NCBI GenBank assembly: GCA_025454405.1
Contig: JALOON010000011.1
Location: 1-64,000 of the forward strand
Source: Oscillatoriaceae cyanobacterium Prado104
GTDB taxonomy: Bacteria; Cyanobacteriota; Cyanobacteriia; Cyanobacteriales; Microcoleaceae
Direction: 5' to 3'
Length of the DNA stretch: 64,000 nucleotides
In this document: positions 7,902 to 16,926 of the stretch, piece by piece
Numbering within the stretch: position 1 is the stretch's first letter
Layout of the letters: every line of letters starts with the position of its first letter
Translations under genes and position numbers: made by a program
The notes under the pieces: model-generated
Database searches by the model: none
What the model saw: the letters and a program-made list of their open reading frames with translations, nothing else
What the model was told of the DNA's origin: nothing

Positions 7902-10076
7902 ATGAGTGGGAACAAATCGCGCTTTCAAGCAATTACTCAAATTACCGATCGCAAAAAACAGCCGCCAAAAACTCCCAGCCGCTTAGAAGAACTGTGGGCT
8001 AGTGACGTATTTACCCTCAGTAAAATGCAGGCTTGCTTGCCCAAAGATGTCTTTAAATCTATCAAAAATACAGTACAAACCGGCGGCAAATTAGATGTAT
8101 CCGTAGCAGGTATCGTTGCTGCCGCCATGAAAGATTGGGCAATTTCTAAAGGCGCGCTTTACTACGCTCACGTCTTCTACCCGATGACCAACATTACCGC
8201 AGAAAAACACGACGGTTTCGTTTCGGTACAAGGCGACGGTTCGGTCATCACCGAATTTAGCGCTAAAGTATTGGTGCAAGGCGAACCCGACGGTTCTTCT
8301 TTCCCCAACGGCGGCATCCGCAATACCTCCGCAGCCCGCGGCTACACCGCCTGGGATGTCACGAGCCCCGCCTACGTTATGGAAACAGATAACGGCGTGA
8401 CTCTGTGCATCCCCACTGTGTTCATTTCCTGGACGGGTGAAGCTTTAGACAAAAAAACGCCCCTGCTGCGTTCTAATGCTGCAATGAACAGCGCCGCCAC
8501 TCGACTGCTGAAATTGCTAGGTCATACAGATGTAGCGACAGTTAACTCTAGCTGCGGCCCGGAACAAGAGTATTTCTTGGTCGATTCTCATTTTGCTAAC
8601 AGCCGCCCCGATTTGCTGTTGACCGGTCGCACTTTGTTCGGCCGCCCCGCAGCCAAAGGCCAACAGTTTGACGATCACTATTTTGGTGCCATCCCCGAGC
8701 GCGTTCAAGTCTTCATGCAAGATGTGGAAGAAAGAATGTACCGCCTGGGAATTCCCGCAAAAACCCGCCACAACGAAGTCGCCCCCGGTCAGTTTGAGAT
8801 TGCGCCGGTCTTTGAAGCCGCCAACGTCGCCAGCGACCACCAGCAGATGACGATGACGATTCTGAAAAACATGGCCAAAAAACACGGTTTCGCGTGCTTG
8901 CTGCACGAAAAACCCTTTGCTGGCATTAACGGTTCTGGCAAGCACGTCAACTGGTCGGTAGGCAATGCTACTCAAGGTAATTTGCTCGATCCGGGCGATA
9001 CTCCCCACGCTAACTTGCAATTTTTGCTGTTCTGCGGTGCTGTAATTCGCGGCGTTCACAAGTACGGGCCGCTGCTGCGGGCTGTGGTGGCGACGGCTAG
9101 CAACGACCACCGTTTGGGCGCAAACGAGGCTCCGCCGGCGATTATTTCTGTTTATTTAGGTTCGCAGTTGGAAGATGTTTTCGAGCAGATTAAACAGGGA
9201 GATGTTAAAGATTCAACTCACGCTGGAGTGATGAGTTTGGGTGTCGCTACTTTGCCCGAATTCCAGAAAGATCCGGGCGATCGCAACCGTACTTCGCCTT
9301 TTGCTTTTACGGGCAATCGCTTTGAGTTTCGGGCGGTAGGTTCCGGTCAGTCAGTTTCCGGTCCGTTGGTGGCGATGAACACGATTTTGACTGATTCTTT
9401 GATTTGGGTTGCTGACAAGTTAGAGGCTGAATTAGCGAAAGGATTGAACCTCACTGATGCTGCTTTTACTGTGTTAAAAGAAGTGATGGAACAGCACAGC
9501 GCGGTGATTTTTGGCGGCAACGGTTATTCGCCGGAATGGCACAAGATGGCGGTTGAAGAGCGGGGTTTGTTGAACTTGCCGACGACTGCTGATGCTTTGC
9601 CGGTGTTGAAAGAGCATTACATTGAGGAGCTGTTTGAAAGAACTGGCGTGCTGACTGCTAAGGAATTGGAAAGCCGCTTTGAAGTTTATGCAGAACAGTA
9701 CATTAATGTCATCGAAATGGAGGCGAGGCTGGTAATTAGTTTGGCGAAAACTGCGATTTATCCGGCTGCTGTTCGCTATTTGTCGGAGTTGTCTGGCAGT
9801 ATTGCTAGTTTAAAGGCGATCGGCATTGAATTAGAAAAGGAAAGTGCCGAAAAGGTTGCCTCTTTAACTAAGTCGATGGTGGATTTTGTCAGCAAGTTGA
9901 GCGATGCTTTGGACAAGCACGATTTTGATTCGATCGAACAACACATGCAGCATTCTGCGAAAACTTTGCGCCCGTTGATGGACAAGGTGCGCGAGTATGC
10001 TGATGCTTTGGAAGGTGAAGTTGCAGACGATTTGTGGCCGCTGCCTAAGTATCAAGAAATGCTGTTTATCAAGTAG
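7902..10076 (+). CDS. glnN: Glutamine synthetase type III
   Basis: 724 residues, the usual size of GSIII (GlnN), which makes glutamine from glutamate, ammonia and ATP in the cytoplasm. Seen: the GSIII-specific N-terminal region ([18 protein letters not shown]), [10 protein letters not shown] metal-binding motif near 225, [12 protein letters not shown] near 290, the ATP/glutamate-binding [10 protein letters not shown] near 346, and the long C-terminal helical part. Start ATG follows AGGAAA. Filamentous cyanobacteria use GlnN as a second, starvation-induced enzyme beside GlnA; the NtcA-type promoter at 7455-7496 agrees. Transcribed alone; three strong hairpins follow the gene. Confidence 0.96.
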   Translation: MSGNKSRFQAITQITDRKKQPPKTPSRLEELWASDVFTLSKMQACLPKDVFKSIKNTVQTGGKLDVSVAGIVAAAMKDWAISKGALYYAHVFYPMTNITAEKHDGFVSVQGDGSVITEFSAKVLVQGEPDGSSFPNGGIRNTSAARGYTAWDVTSPAYVMETDNGVTLCIPTVFISWTGEALDKKTPLLRSNAAMNSAATRLLKLLGHTDVATVNSSCGPEQEYFLVDSHFANSRPDLLLTGRTLFGRPAAKGQQFDDHYFGAIPERVQVFMQDVEERMYRLGIPAKTRHNEVAPGQFEIAPVFEAANVASDHQQMTMTILKNMAKKHGFACLLHEKPFAGINGSGKHVNWSVGNATQGNLLDPGDTPHANLQFLLFCGAVIRGVHKYGPLLRAVVATASNDHRLGANEAPPAIISVYLGSQLEDVFEQIKQGDVKDSTHAGVMSLGVATLPEFQKDPGDRNRTSPFAFTGNRFEFRAVGSGQSVSGPLVAMNTILTDSLIWVADKLEAELAKGLNLTDAAFTVLKEVMEQHSAVIFGGNGYSPEWHKMAVEERGLLNLPTTADALPVLKEHYIEELFERTGVLTAKELESRFEVYAEQYINVIEMEARLVISLAKTAIYPAAVRYLSELSGSIASLKAIGIELEKESAEKVASLTKSMVDFVSKLSDALDKHDFDSIEQHMQHSAKTLRPLMDKVREYADALEGEVADDLWPLPKYQEMLFIK

Positions 10077-10163
10077 TTCGGCTGTTGCAATGAACTGGTT
10101 CCCAGGCTGCGGCGGCAGAACTGGTAGAACTGGTTAGAACTGGTTCCCAGGCTGTGCCGAACT

Positions 10164-10269
10164 GGTTCCCAGGCTGTGCCTGGGAACCCATGTCCGCGAG
10201 GCTCTGCCTCGCGAGCCTCACGCGAGGCAGAGCCTCGCGGATCTGTGTTACCAGGCAGAGCCTGGTAAC
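10164..10269. repeat. Three adjacent perfect hairpins downstream of glnN
   Basis: Three consecutive perfect inverted repeats: 11-bp arms at 10164-10174/10178-10188 (3-nt loop), 20-bp arms at 10194-10213/10221-10240 (7-nt loop) and 10-bp arms at 10247-10256/10260-10269 (3-nt loop). All share the core GGC-AGA-GCC or its complement. Partial copies of the GGTTCCCAGGCTG unit precede (10096-10160) and CGAGTAAC repeats follow to 10326. They are an interspersed palindromic family, and could also end glnN transcription although no T-run follows. The rest of the spacer to 10580 holds no gene I can support. Confidence 0.85.
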
Positions 10270-10580
10270 GAGTAACACAAACGAGTAACGAGTAACAACG
10301 AGTAAGGCTGGTAACGAGTAATAACGAGCTTTGTGTTTTCGACTCATCAAATCGAATGCCGATTTGACACTGTTGATAGTTCTGATTTTAACTCCAGGGT
10401 TACGAGCCTGGTAGAGGTCACTTCAGCCGTCACGAGCGATCGTTACACAATCGTGCAATGCGATCGCACGCAACATTCCTTAAGTTGACACCAATGAGCA
10501 GTGATGTGTCCCTAAAATTTTGGTATAAATAATGCCTATTGGTATCAACTTCAGGCTAAAACCTTTGAAAAATCTCTTTT

Positions 10581-11291
10581 TTAGCCGATAATTTCCACCA
10601 ATGTTTTCAGATCGGGCACTTCTAAATCGGGCTGCGCGCTTGCAGGCATTGTCGCCCCAAATCCTGTTTTATCGTGCCTCCGATTTACCCAAACTGTGGA
10701 TATTCCCATCGATCGAGCCGGTACGATATCGTGATACAAACTCTGGGCAACATGCAGGAGTTTTTCCCGTTCTATTCCCATAGTTTCGATCGCCAGTTCA
10801 AAATTGTGAGTTGACGGTTTGTACGATCGCGCTTTTTCCGCCGTAATTACCCAGTCGAATTCCACTTTTAAGTGTTTGGCAGTAGCTGCAAACAAATCGT
10901 TGTCGATATTGGAAATTACCGCTAGTTTGTATTTCCGCTTCAGCGCCGACAACGCTTTTACTGTATCGGGGAAGGGATGCCAATGTTCGATCGACTCCAC
11001 CAAACAATTTATTTCCGTTCCTGATTCTGTTTCTGTCGGTTCAAAACTAAACTTATGACCGATTTTTTGCACTACTTGTTGCAATATCTCTCGATATTTG
11101 ATATACTCATTGTGTTCTTTTTCTAGTTCCGATTCAAACTCAGCAAACATTTCTAAAGTCCTCTCATCGCTGAAGTCGATTTCGCGGTTGGAAAGCAATT
11201 TTTTCAAAACTGGCAAAATGCTGCTTTCCCAATCTACGAGCGTGCCGTAGCAGTCAAAACTTACAACTTCAAATTGATTAAAATTTAGCAC
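10581..11291 (-). CDS. HAD-superfamily hydrolase, haloacid dehalogenase type II-like
   Basis: 236 residues. Motif I FDCYGTLVDW with nucleophile Asp13, motif II VISNID near 122, motif III Lys in ARSYKPS near 150 and motif IV HVAQSLYHDIVPA near 172 are all visible, with the type II subfamily spacing and a helical cap between motifs I and II. Members are 2-haloacid dehalogenases or small phosphatases; with Tyr and Gly after Cys14 it is close to the dehalogenase type, but the natural substrate is unknown. The start is GTG 11289-11291, preceded by an AGGAG site 10 bases upstream; no ATG is near the conserved N-terminus. Transcribed alone. Confidence 0.85.
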   Translation of the reverse strand: MLNFNQFEVVSFDCYGTLVDWESSILPVLKKLLSNREIDFSDERTLEMFAEFESELEKEHNEYIKYREILQQVVQKIGHKFSFEPTETESGTEINCLVESIEHWHPFPDTVKALSALKRKYKLAVISNIDNDLFAATAKHLKVEFDWVITAEKARSYKPSTHNFELAIETMGIEREKLLHVAQSLYHDIVPARSMGISTVWVNRRHDKTGFGATMPASAQPDLEVPDLKTLVEIIG

Positions 11292-11538
11292 CTGCGATCG
11301 CTCCTATTTTATAGCAGAAGGAAGAAGGAAAAAGAAAGAGATAATAACCGCAATAGCTTGGGCGTTCGAGAATGTCAAAGGCAGTCATGGCGGTTGCTAT
11401 ATCTATAAGTTTAACAAAAATAGAGGGTCTAGCATTCGCCGCCCTCAAAATAGCACGATCGAGAGCGAGATTGCCTCAAGAGAATCATCAGCCACCATTC
11501 AAAACTCAGAAAGCGCTCGACTATCGACTGTCAACTGT

Positions 11539-12495
11539 TTAAGGTTGATATTCAGCAAAAATGTCAATTTTTCCAACAATATTTTGATTAAATTCGTTTA
11601 ACTCTTCTGCCGGAATCCAATATTCTTGGTGCAGCGAACTGCCGACGGTTTGCACGGGATATTTTCTGATAAATTCGGCAGCAACTCGAAAGCGAGTTAC
11701 GTAACCGAAATATCCCGATGCGGCATCTTTTGTATTCCAATCTCTCGCGATTTGTATGGCATATTCTTCGTGAAGTACGGGATAAAAAATAGGTTGAAAA
11801 GACAGGCGCGGCGGAAATTCAAGAAAATCGCTTTCTTTAATCAGCTCCATTTCTTTTTTTCCGACAGCTCGATACAGCGTTACTGTCTCTTGATCCGATA
11901 CATTAATATTTTTAAACCAAGCTTTCCAAGCATCCCAATTGTGTACCAATCTCGCCAATTCAGCATAACCGGCGGCGCGGGGATGGGAACCATCATTTTC
12001 GGCAAGTTCTTTTTGCCAAATTTCCGACTCTTGCAGCGGAGTGCAAACATCTAAATAAGGTACTTCTAATTCGCTGCAAATTTTAGCAAATTCGGTGGAC
12101 AAGTTGTCAATCCTGATAGTTCGATCGGCCTCACTCACTGGCGGCGGTCCTACCATTAAAACCGGAAATAGTTTTTGAGCTGAGTTCAGGATGTATCGGG
12201 TATTTTCAATCGAATTATCAAATTCAACGCGAGCTTTACCGCGATCGACTGCTGTATCATTTACTCCAAAAGAAAATATTACTCTGCCATCGCAATAATG
12301 AGGCAAGCGAGCAGAAATATCGGAGAACCAGCGAGTTTCTATATCCGTACTGGTTTCTCCCCTGATTCCTAAATTGTAGTAGGTAATATCGTGTCCTTGC
12401 CCGCAAGCAGCAGCGCAAATTCTCCCCGCCCAACCGAGACATTTCGGGTCGCAAGCACCGCATACAAAAGAATCGCCGATAAAACAAATACGCAT
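11539..12495 (-). CDS. SGNH/GDSL-type esterase fused to an extra C-terminal domain
   Basis: 318 residues from ATG 12493-12495. A frame extension of 14 residues upstream is just a GGAAGAA simple repeat, so the start is placed at MRICFIGDS. The N-terminal ~195 residues form an SGNH hydrolase: block I FIGDSF with Ser9, Gly in NLGIRGETS, block III Asn in FGVND, and DGSHPRAAGY with catalytic Asp and His. SGNH enzymes hydrolyse esters of lipids or sugars. Residues ~205-318 (starting VTLYRAVGKKE) form a second domain with YWIPAEELNEFN near the end that I do not recognise; see findings. No export signal is visible. It runs alone between two HAD/TldE-type genes. Confidence 0.8.
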   Translation of the reverse strand: MRICFIGDSFVCGACDPKCLGWAGRICAAACGQGHDITYYNLGIRGETSTDIETRWFSDISARLPHYCDGRVIFSFGVNDTAVDRGKARVEFDNSIENTRYILNSAQKLFPVLMVGPPPVSEADRTIRIDNLSTEFAKICSELEVPYLDVCTPLQESEIWQKELAENDGSHPRAAGYAELARLVHNWDAWKAWFKNINVSDQETVTLYRAVGKKEMELIKESDFLEFPPRLSFQPIFYPVLHEEYAIQIARDWNTKDAASGYFGYVTRFRVAAEFIRKYPVQTVGSSLHQEYWIPAEELNEFNQNIVGKIDIFAEYQP

Positions 12496-12670
12496 AAGAG
12501 GAAGAAGGAAGAAGGAAGCAAGAAGGAAGGTTGTCAACTGTCAACTGTCAACTGTTTAATAAGGGTTATTAAAGCCGATTTAAACTCGAATTAATTTTTG
12601 CGTAAGTTATATTTGAGTTTCGCCTCCTATTAGCAATTCTTGATTACTAATTCCCCATGAATAATTTTCG

Positions 12671-12791
12671 ATTTGTAGGGTGCGCACTGCCACCGCAACC
12701 CATAATTAATCGGAATTTGTAGGGTGCGCACTGCCACCGCAACCCATAATTAATCGGAATTTGTAGGGTGCGCACCGCGCACCGCAACCCA
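12671..12791. repeat. Three direct copies of the GTAGGGTGCGCAC repeat
   Basis: A roughly 50-bp unit beginning TTTGTAGGGTGCGCAC and ending AATTAATCGGAA occurs 2.5 times in tandem, the last copy carrying the palindrome GGTGCGCACCGCGCACC. Copies of the same core lie at 19253-19318 and 27298-27425. It is a spacer repeat family frequent in cyanobacteria. The remaining spacer (12496-12670) holds GGAAGAA and CAGTTGA simple repeats and no gene. Confidence 0.85.
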
Positions 12792-12805
12792 TGACAGATT
12801 CGCAC

Positions 12806-14101
12806 TTAGTTTTTCCCAGTGACAGACAATCCCTCTACAATTACAGACGGCGTATAACAAGAACCGTTCCATTCGGAGTCTCCTCCCAATTCTACCAATT
12901 GTTTGAGGACTGTATAAACGTTGCCAGCAACCATTGTATCTTTAACTCGACCAACAATTTGTCCTTGTTTGATGCGGTAGCCGAGATCGACGTTGATCGA
13001 AAAATCTCCGGAAATTCCAGCATGACCTCCGAGCATTTGATCGACTACAATTCCATCATCTAATTGAGCGATTAAATCTCCAAGCGATCGCTCTCCAGAT
13101 GCGATCGAAATATTAAATAGACTTGGCGTCGGATAGCTGCCCAAACCGGGTCGAAATCCGTTGCCCGTAGTACCGCTGCCCAAGGCGCGACCGATCGTTC
13201 GATCGGTATAAAATAACTGCAAAACTCCTTTTTTAATAAAGACAATCGATCGAGTTGGAGTACCTTCATCGTCAAACGGACAGCTATAAGGTCCCGCCTC
13301 TGGGTTCTGGGAAATTGTCACTAACGGCGAGGTAACTTGTTCCCCCAAACGATCGCTCCAAGGCGAAGCGCCTTCGAGGACTTGTTTGCCATTTAAGGCT
13401 GCAGAAACTGTCCCCCAAAGCAAATCAGCAGCTTTTGCTGTAAACAACACTGGCACGCGGCCAGTTGCGGGATTTACATTATCTTTTGCCCAATCCAAAC
13501 GCTGCAAAACCCTCTGCGCGATCGAATTTGGATCGAGCGTACTGCGTTCGGTTTCGCCTTCCCAAATATTGAGAAAATCCTCGCCGCGCACTAATTCTGC
13601 TGATAAATAACCGCTGAGGGTAGTGTCGGTGTGGCTGCAATCCAAACCTCGGGTATTCACCAAGCGAGTGCTTTCTACTTCGCAGTCGAATTCGGCAGTG
13701 CAGATGCTTTCGGGATAGGCTTCGCGAATCGCTGCGATCCCTTGTTTGCCCCATTCTACTAACTGTTCGGAGGCGATCGAAGTTCCGCGATCGGGATAAA
13801 CTACTGTTTCGTTTTCTGCAAGTTCGATAATTTCCGGTGCGTTGAGTTGCGAAAGGGCGAGTGCTTTTTCCACCAAAATTTGCGGTTCCACGGGCCCGAA
13901 AGCCACCGCCAAACCGGGCTGCCCGTCCCGCCACAGCCGCAGGGCTATGCCTTCTGATTGAGCTGTTTCTAATTGTTTGAGGCGGTTTGCTTCAAAAAAG
14001 ACGGGCCGCGAGAACGATCGCGATTCCAATACTTCAGCCGCTTCAGCGCCTGCTTTGGTAGCTAGTTCTAGCAGTTGTTCTGCTGTTCGATCGGTAGTCA
14101 T
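12806..14101 (-). CDS. TldE/PmbA-type member of the TldD/PmbA protease family
   Basis: 431 residues. The N-terminal domain (AEQLLELATKAGAEAAEVLESR) and the C-terminal domain with the family blocks GRVPVLFTAKAADLLWGTVSAALNG near 225 and the Gly-rich LGSGTTGNGFRPGLGSYPTP near 315 are seen, as are VDQMLGGHAGISGDFSINVDLGYRI and the terminal NGSCYTPSVIVEGLSVTG. There is no HExxxH zinc motif, which marks this as the TldE/PmbA half rather than TldD. TldD and TldE work as a heterodimeric peptidase on peptides such as antibiotic precursors. No tldD is in the window. Start ATG at 14099-14101. Confidence 0.88.
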   Translation of the reverse strand: MTTDRTAEQLLELATKAGAEAAEVLESRSFSRPVFFEANRLKQLETAQSEGIALRLWRDGQPGLAVAFGPVEPQILVEKALALSQLNAPEIIELAENETVVYPDRGTSIASEQLVEWGKQGIAAIREAYPESICTAEFDCEVESTRLVNTRGLDCSHTDTTLSGYLSAELVRGEDFLNIWEGETERSTLDPNSIAQRVLQRLDWAKDNVNPATGRVPVLFTAKAADLLWGTVSAALNGKQVLEGASPWSDRLGEQVTSPLVTISQNPEAGPYSCPFDDEGTPTRSIVFIKKGVLQLFYTDRTIGRALGSGTTGNGFRPGLGSYPTPSLFNISIASGERSLGDLIAQLDDGIVVDQMLGGHAGISGDFSINVDLGYRIKQGQIVGRVKDTMVAGNVYTVLKQLVELGGDSEWNGSCYTPSVIVEGLSVTGKN

Positions 14102-14162
14102 CGGTAGTTAGTAAACAGTTGACAGTTGACAGTTAAGAAAAGTTTTGAGTTTTAAATTTTGA

Positions 14163-14195
14163 GTTTTGAGTTAAAGACATTTCTTAATTTAAAAT
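14163..14195. repeat. Copy 1 of a 33-bp imperfect palindrome
   Basis: Begins GTTTTGAGTTAAAGACA and ends TTCTTAATTTAAAAT. The same 33-base element occurs at 53582-53614 (inverted), 63552-63584 and 63621-63653. Arms GTTTTGA.TTAA and TTAA.TCAAAAC pair around a conserved AGACA.TTC loop. Flanking text is simple GTTTTGA and CAGTTGA repeats filling the 14102-14349 spacer. Confidence 0.75.
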
Positions 14196-14349
14196 TCACA
14201 ACTCACAACTCAAAACTCCCGATAGTTGACAGTTGGCAGTTGATTGTAGGGGGCGAAGTTTTTCTGATGGGGATTTAAACAGTTGACAATTGATGGTCTA
14301 CACTTGACAACGAACGCTGTCAACTGTCAACTGTCCGCTGTCAACTCCC

Positions 14350-15210
14350 TTAAATATTTAACTCGCGCATCAGCCAAAATCCGGCAAAAGCTTCAGATTC
14401 AGGATTCGATTGAATTGCCAAGAAATGTACTTGTTTGGCTTGCTGTTTGGCAGCCTCAAAATTTTTAGCTTCTGCTTGAGTTGCTGCGTCTCTAAGATTA
14501 GCTAAAATCCAGCGATCGTTCCCTCCCGTATCCAATACCAGCATCGGAGAACGGTTGCTTTCATATCTGAGAAAAGCCAACTCCAAACCCGACATCCAAC
14601 CTGCCAAAGCGTTTGCCCGCGACGAAAAAATAATCACCCCCGGAATTTGAGCGTCTGGTGCCAGCCCAGTCATCTCAATTCCGAAAGCTTCGCCAAATCC
14701 GATATCCCACTCGGACATTTCATCAAAAGCTGCAGCCGGCAAACTCACAAAAGCCCATTTTTCTCCGATCAAAGCATCCGGCAGCGGAACGGGCGTTTCG
14801 GGTACAAATTGAACGCTCTGGTTTGCTGTAGCTTGATAGCCCTCTTCGGCGGGATAAACGTTTTGCATCCGTTCGTCCAGCCACAGACTGAGGGCGAGGG
14901 TGCGCCGGCTGGCTGCTGCGGGAATATCCAAATCCTGGCAGGCTTTGGTAATCATGTTAGCCATTTGGCGGCGAAAAAAGCGAATTTTTTGGGGTGGTTT
15001 GGGTGCAGAAGCGATCGCATCTTTAATTGCACCAGCCAGCCAGAGAGAATTTACGGTTGAGCTCGGGCAATACTGCGAGTAGCGAAACAGAGAATCAGCT
15101 TGTTCGCCGACGTTTAGCGGTGTTTCGCAAATCAACACTTCCCATTTTTTTTTGCCTTGCTCGTCTACGATCGGACGGCTGTAAAAGTCAAGTTCCCAAA
15201 TAGTTGCCAT
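14350..15210 (-). CDS. Tab2/Atab2-family RNA-binding protein
   Basis: 286 residues, full length for the Tab2/Atab2 family. Diagnostic stretches: WELDFYSRPIVDEQGKKKWE at 5-24, RYSQYCPSSTVNSLWL, KIRFFRRQMANMI near 77, then ASRRTLALSLWLDER, and a C-terminal LRDAATQAEAKNFEAAKQQA...VHFLAIQSNPESEAFAGFWL. In algae and plants the relatives bind psaB mRNA and activate its translation for photosystem I; cyanobacterial proteins have the same fold and are probably thylakoid-related translation factors, but the role here is inferred. It supports a cyanobacterial source. Transcribed alone. Confidence 0.9.
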   Translation of the reverse strand: MATIWELDFYSRPIVDEQGKKKWEVLICETPLNVGEQADSLFRYSQYCPSSTVNSLWLAGAIKDAIASAPKPPQKIRFFRRQMANMITKACQDLDIPAAASRRTLALSLWLDERMQNVYPAEEGYQATANQSVQFVPETPVPLPDALIGEKWAFVSLPAAAFDEMSEWDIGFGEAFGIEMTGLAPDAQIPGVIIFSSRANALAGWMSGLELAFLRYESNRSPMLVLDTGGNDRWILANLRDAATQAEAKNFEAAKQQAKQVHFLAIQSNPESEAFAGFWLMRELNI

Positions 15211-15310
15211 GCCGCGTTTTCAGAATTAATCTGTACTCATCTTACCGGAGATGGAGCAATTTTCTCCTTCTGGATTTGCGCCTGGGGTTTAAACACCGGA
15301 TTTTTGATGA

Positions 15311-15517
15311 GTATTCAAGGCTCAAATCGACTATTTTCGCACAAAAAAGCGAGAGCTGTTTTCACCGGAACAATTAACCGAGCTAACCGAGCTAATTAAG
15401 CCTTTACCCGACGAGATAGATGTTCTGTCTGGAGCGATTGAAAATTGGTGCGAAAATCACCCGGCAATTCGGAAAGCTCGATCGAAATTGCTCGAACCTT
15501 TAGCGATGGCAGGTTAA
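15311..15517 (+). pseudogene. Truncated 3' end of a small gene
   Basis: An open stretch of 68 codons between TGA 15308-15310 and TAA 15515-15517, reading KKRELFSPEQLTELTELIKP...DVLSGAIENWCENHPA... . It has a strongly protein-like, helical composition but no ATG, GTG or TTG start in frame, so the 5' part seems lost. Function unknown. The remaining spacer to 15760 holds only scattered HIP1 octamers. Confidence 0.4.
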
Positions 15518-15760
15518 ATGAAAACCCGATCGCACCCTGCAACACTTGTCAACTGCATCAGGTAAGATCGGTAAAGTGCCAAGCGTATTTTGAGCAATAT
15601 TGCACCAATTAAATTACTGTTGGAAAAAAGCACGATCGCCAGCAAGCACCCCAATCTAGTTGCCGTTTTATTTAAGCGCGATCGCCCCCTTTTACCAATA
15701 CTTAATAATACTTCTCTCTCCTGCTATTGCGATCGCTTTTAAAGCTTTTGAGTGTATTTA

Positions 15761-16681
15761 TTAATTGCGATCGCCATTTTCTTCCTGAAAAAAACGGCGC
15801 TGTACCAGTGTTGCTACCAAAATTACCGCAGCCAGCACCAAGGCCAAGGCAGATGCATAACCCAAGTCTAAACTTTTAAAAGCATACTGATAAATTAACA
15901 GTACCAGAGTTAGCGTCGCATTGTTCGGACCTCCCGAACCGCCCGAGAAAATATAAGATTGGTCGAATAGTTGAAAAGTGCCAACTATTCCGATAATTAC
16001 TACAAAAAATGTCACCGGTTTGAGCTGCGGCAGAGTAATGTTGAAAAATCGATCGACCTCGTTAGCTCCGTCGAGTTTAGCTGCCTCGTAAAGATCCGCC
16101 GGGATATCCTGCAAAGCTGCGAGATAAATTACCATAAAAAACGGTGCTGTAGACCAAATATTCATAATCATAATTGCTTTGAGTGCAACTTCGGGATTGC
16201 CCAGCCAGTTGTAGCCCGGGAAACCGAAAACAGCTAGCAAGCTGTTCAGCAAGCCGTTCGAGTTGTAAATCCACATAAAAATTAAGGTTAAAACTGCCGA
16301 AGACGTGACTGTCGGCAAAAAGAAAATAACTCGAAACCAGTTTTTGCCCCGCAGGTTGGCGTTGAGAATTAAAGCCAATCCGAGGGCGAGCACAGTTTGA
16401 GTGGGAACCACTACGGCTACGTATTCGGCAGTATTTTGCAAGGCGATCCAAACTCGGCTGTCATCGAACAGTCTGATAAAATTTCTGAGTCCGACTAATC
16501 GGTAACTGAATTCTCCTAAAATTCTGACGCGGTGAAAAGATAGAAAAACAGCATAGAAAATCGGCAGGATGAGAAATATTCCTAAAATGGAAGCTGCAGG
16601 AGCGACAAACAAGTATCCCGATAAACTTTCTCGAAATTTTTCCTGCTGCCACAGTTGTCTGAGTCGCGTGTTGAAAGCCAT
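15761..16681 (-). CDS. ABC sugar transporter permease, MalF/UgpA family
   Basis: 306 residues with six hydrophobic segments and the EAA loop EAAKLDGANEVDRFFNITLP near 212 that contacts the ATPase. N-terminal LSGYLFVAPAASILGIFLILP is typical of the MalF/UgpA partner of carbohydrate uptake type 1 systems. It lies alone: no second permease (MalG/UgpE type), binding protein or ATPase is adjacent. A solute-binding protein of the matching family is at 30002-31270 on the same strand, and could belong to the same transporter, but this is only inference. Divergent from the BMP-type lipoprotein gene, sharing the 16682-16926 spacer. Confidence 0.9.
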   Translation of the reverse strand: MAFNTRLRQLWQQEKFRESLSGYLFVAPAASILGIFLILPIFYAVFLSFHRVRILGEFSYRLVGLRNFIRLFDDSRVWIALQNTAEYVAVVVPTQTVLALGLALILNANLRGKNWFRVIFFLPTVTSSAVLTLIFMWIYNSNGLLNSLLAVFGFPGYNWLGNPEVALKAIMIMNIWSTAPFFMVIYLAALQDIPADLYEAAKLDGANEVDRFFNITLPQLKPVTFFVVIIGIVGTFQLFDQSYIFSGGSGGPNNATLTLVLLIYQYAFKSLDLGYASALALVLAAVILVATLVQRRFFQEENGDRN

Positions 16682-16926
16682 GTAATTTTAGATTTTAGAT
16701 CTTAGATTTTAGATTGCTCCCGCACTTTCGGAGCTGCGTTCCAATAGTTTTAGGCTATTTAGTTGCCAACTCATGGCGATCGCCCTGCATATGTTCTTTG
16801 TAAAATTAGTATAGCAAATAACAGTTTAATTTAAGAAAAAGTATATTTTTTGTAAAAATCGGTCAACATACTTAACATAACAGTTCATTTCTGATATATA
16901 TTGATAGCAATAAGTTAAAGAAGATA

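Noticed and set aside
8517-9110. 197-codon minus-strand frame inside glnN
   Set aside because: Fully antisense to a conserved glnN region; its Val/Gln-rich text is a mirror of the GSIII codons and has no start site or family features.
11292-11400. Possible 36-codon minus-strand peptide starting MTAFDILERP upstream of the HAD gene
   Set aside because: Too short and running into a GGAAGAA repeat; it cannot be told from chance.
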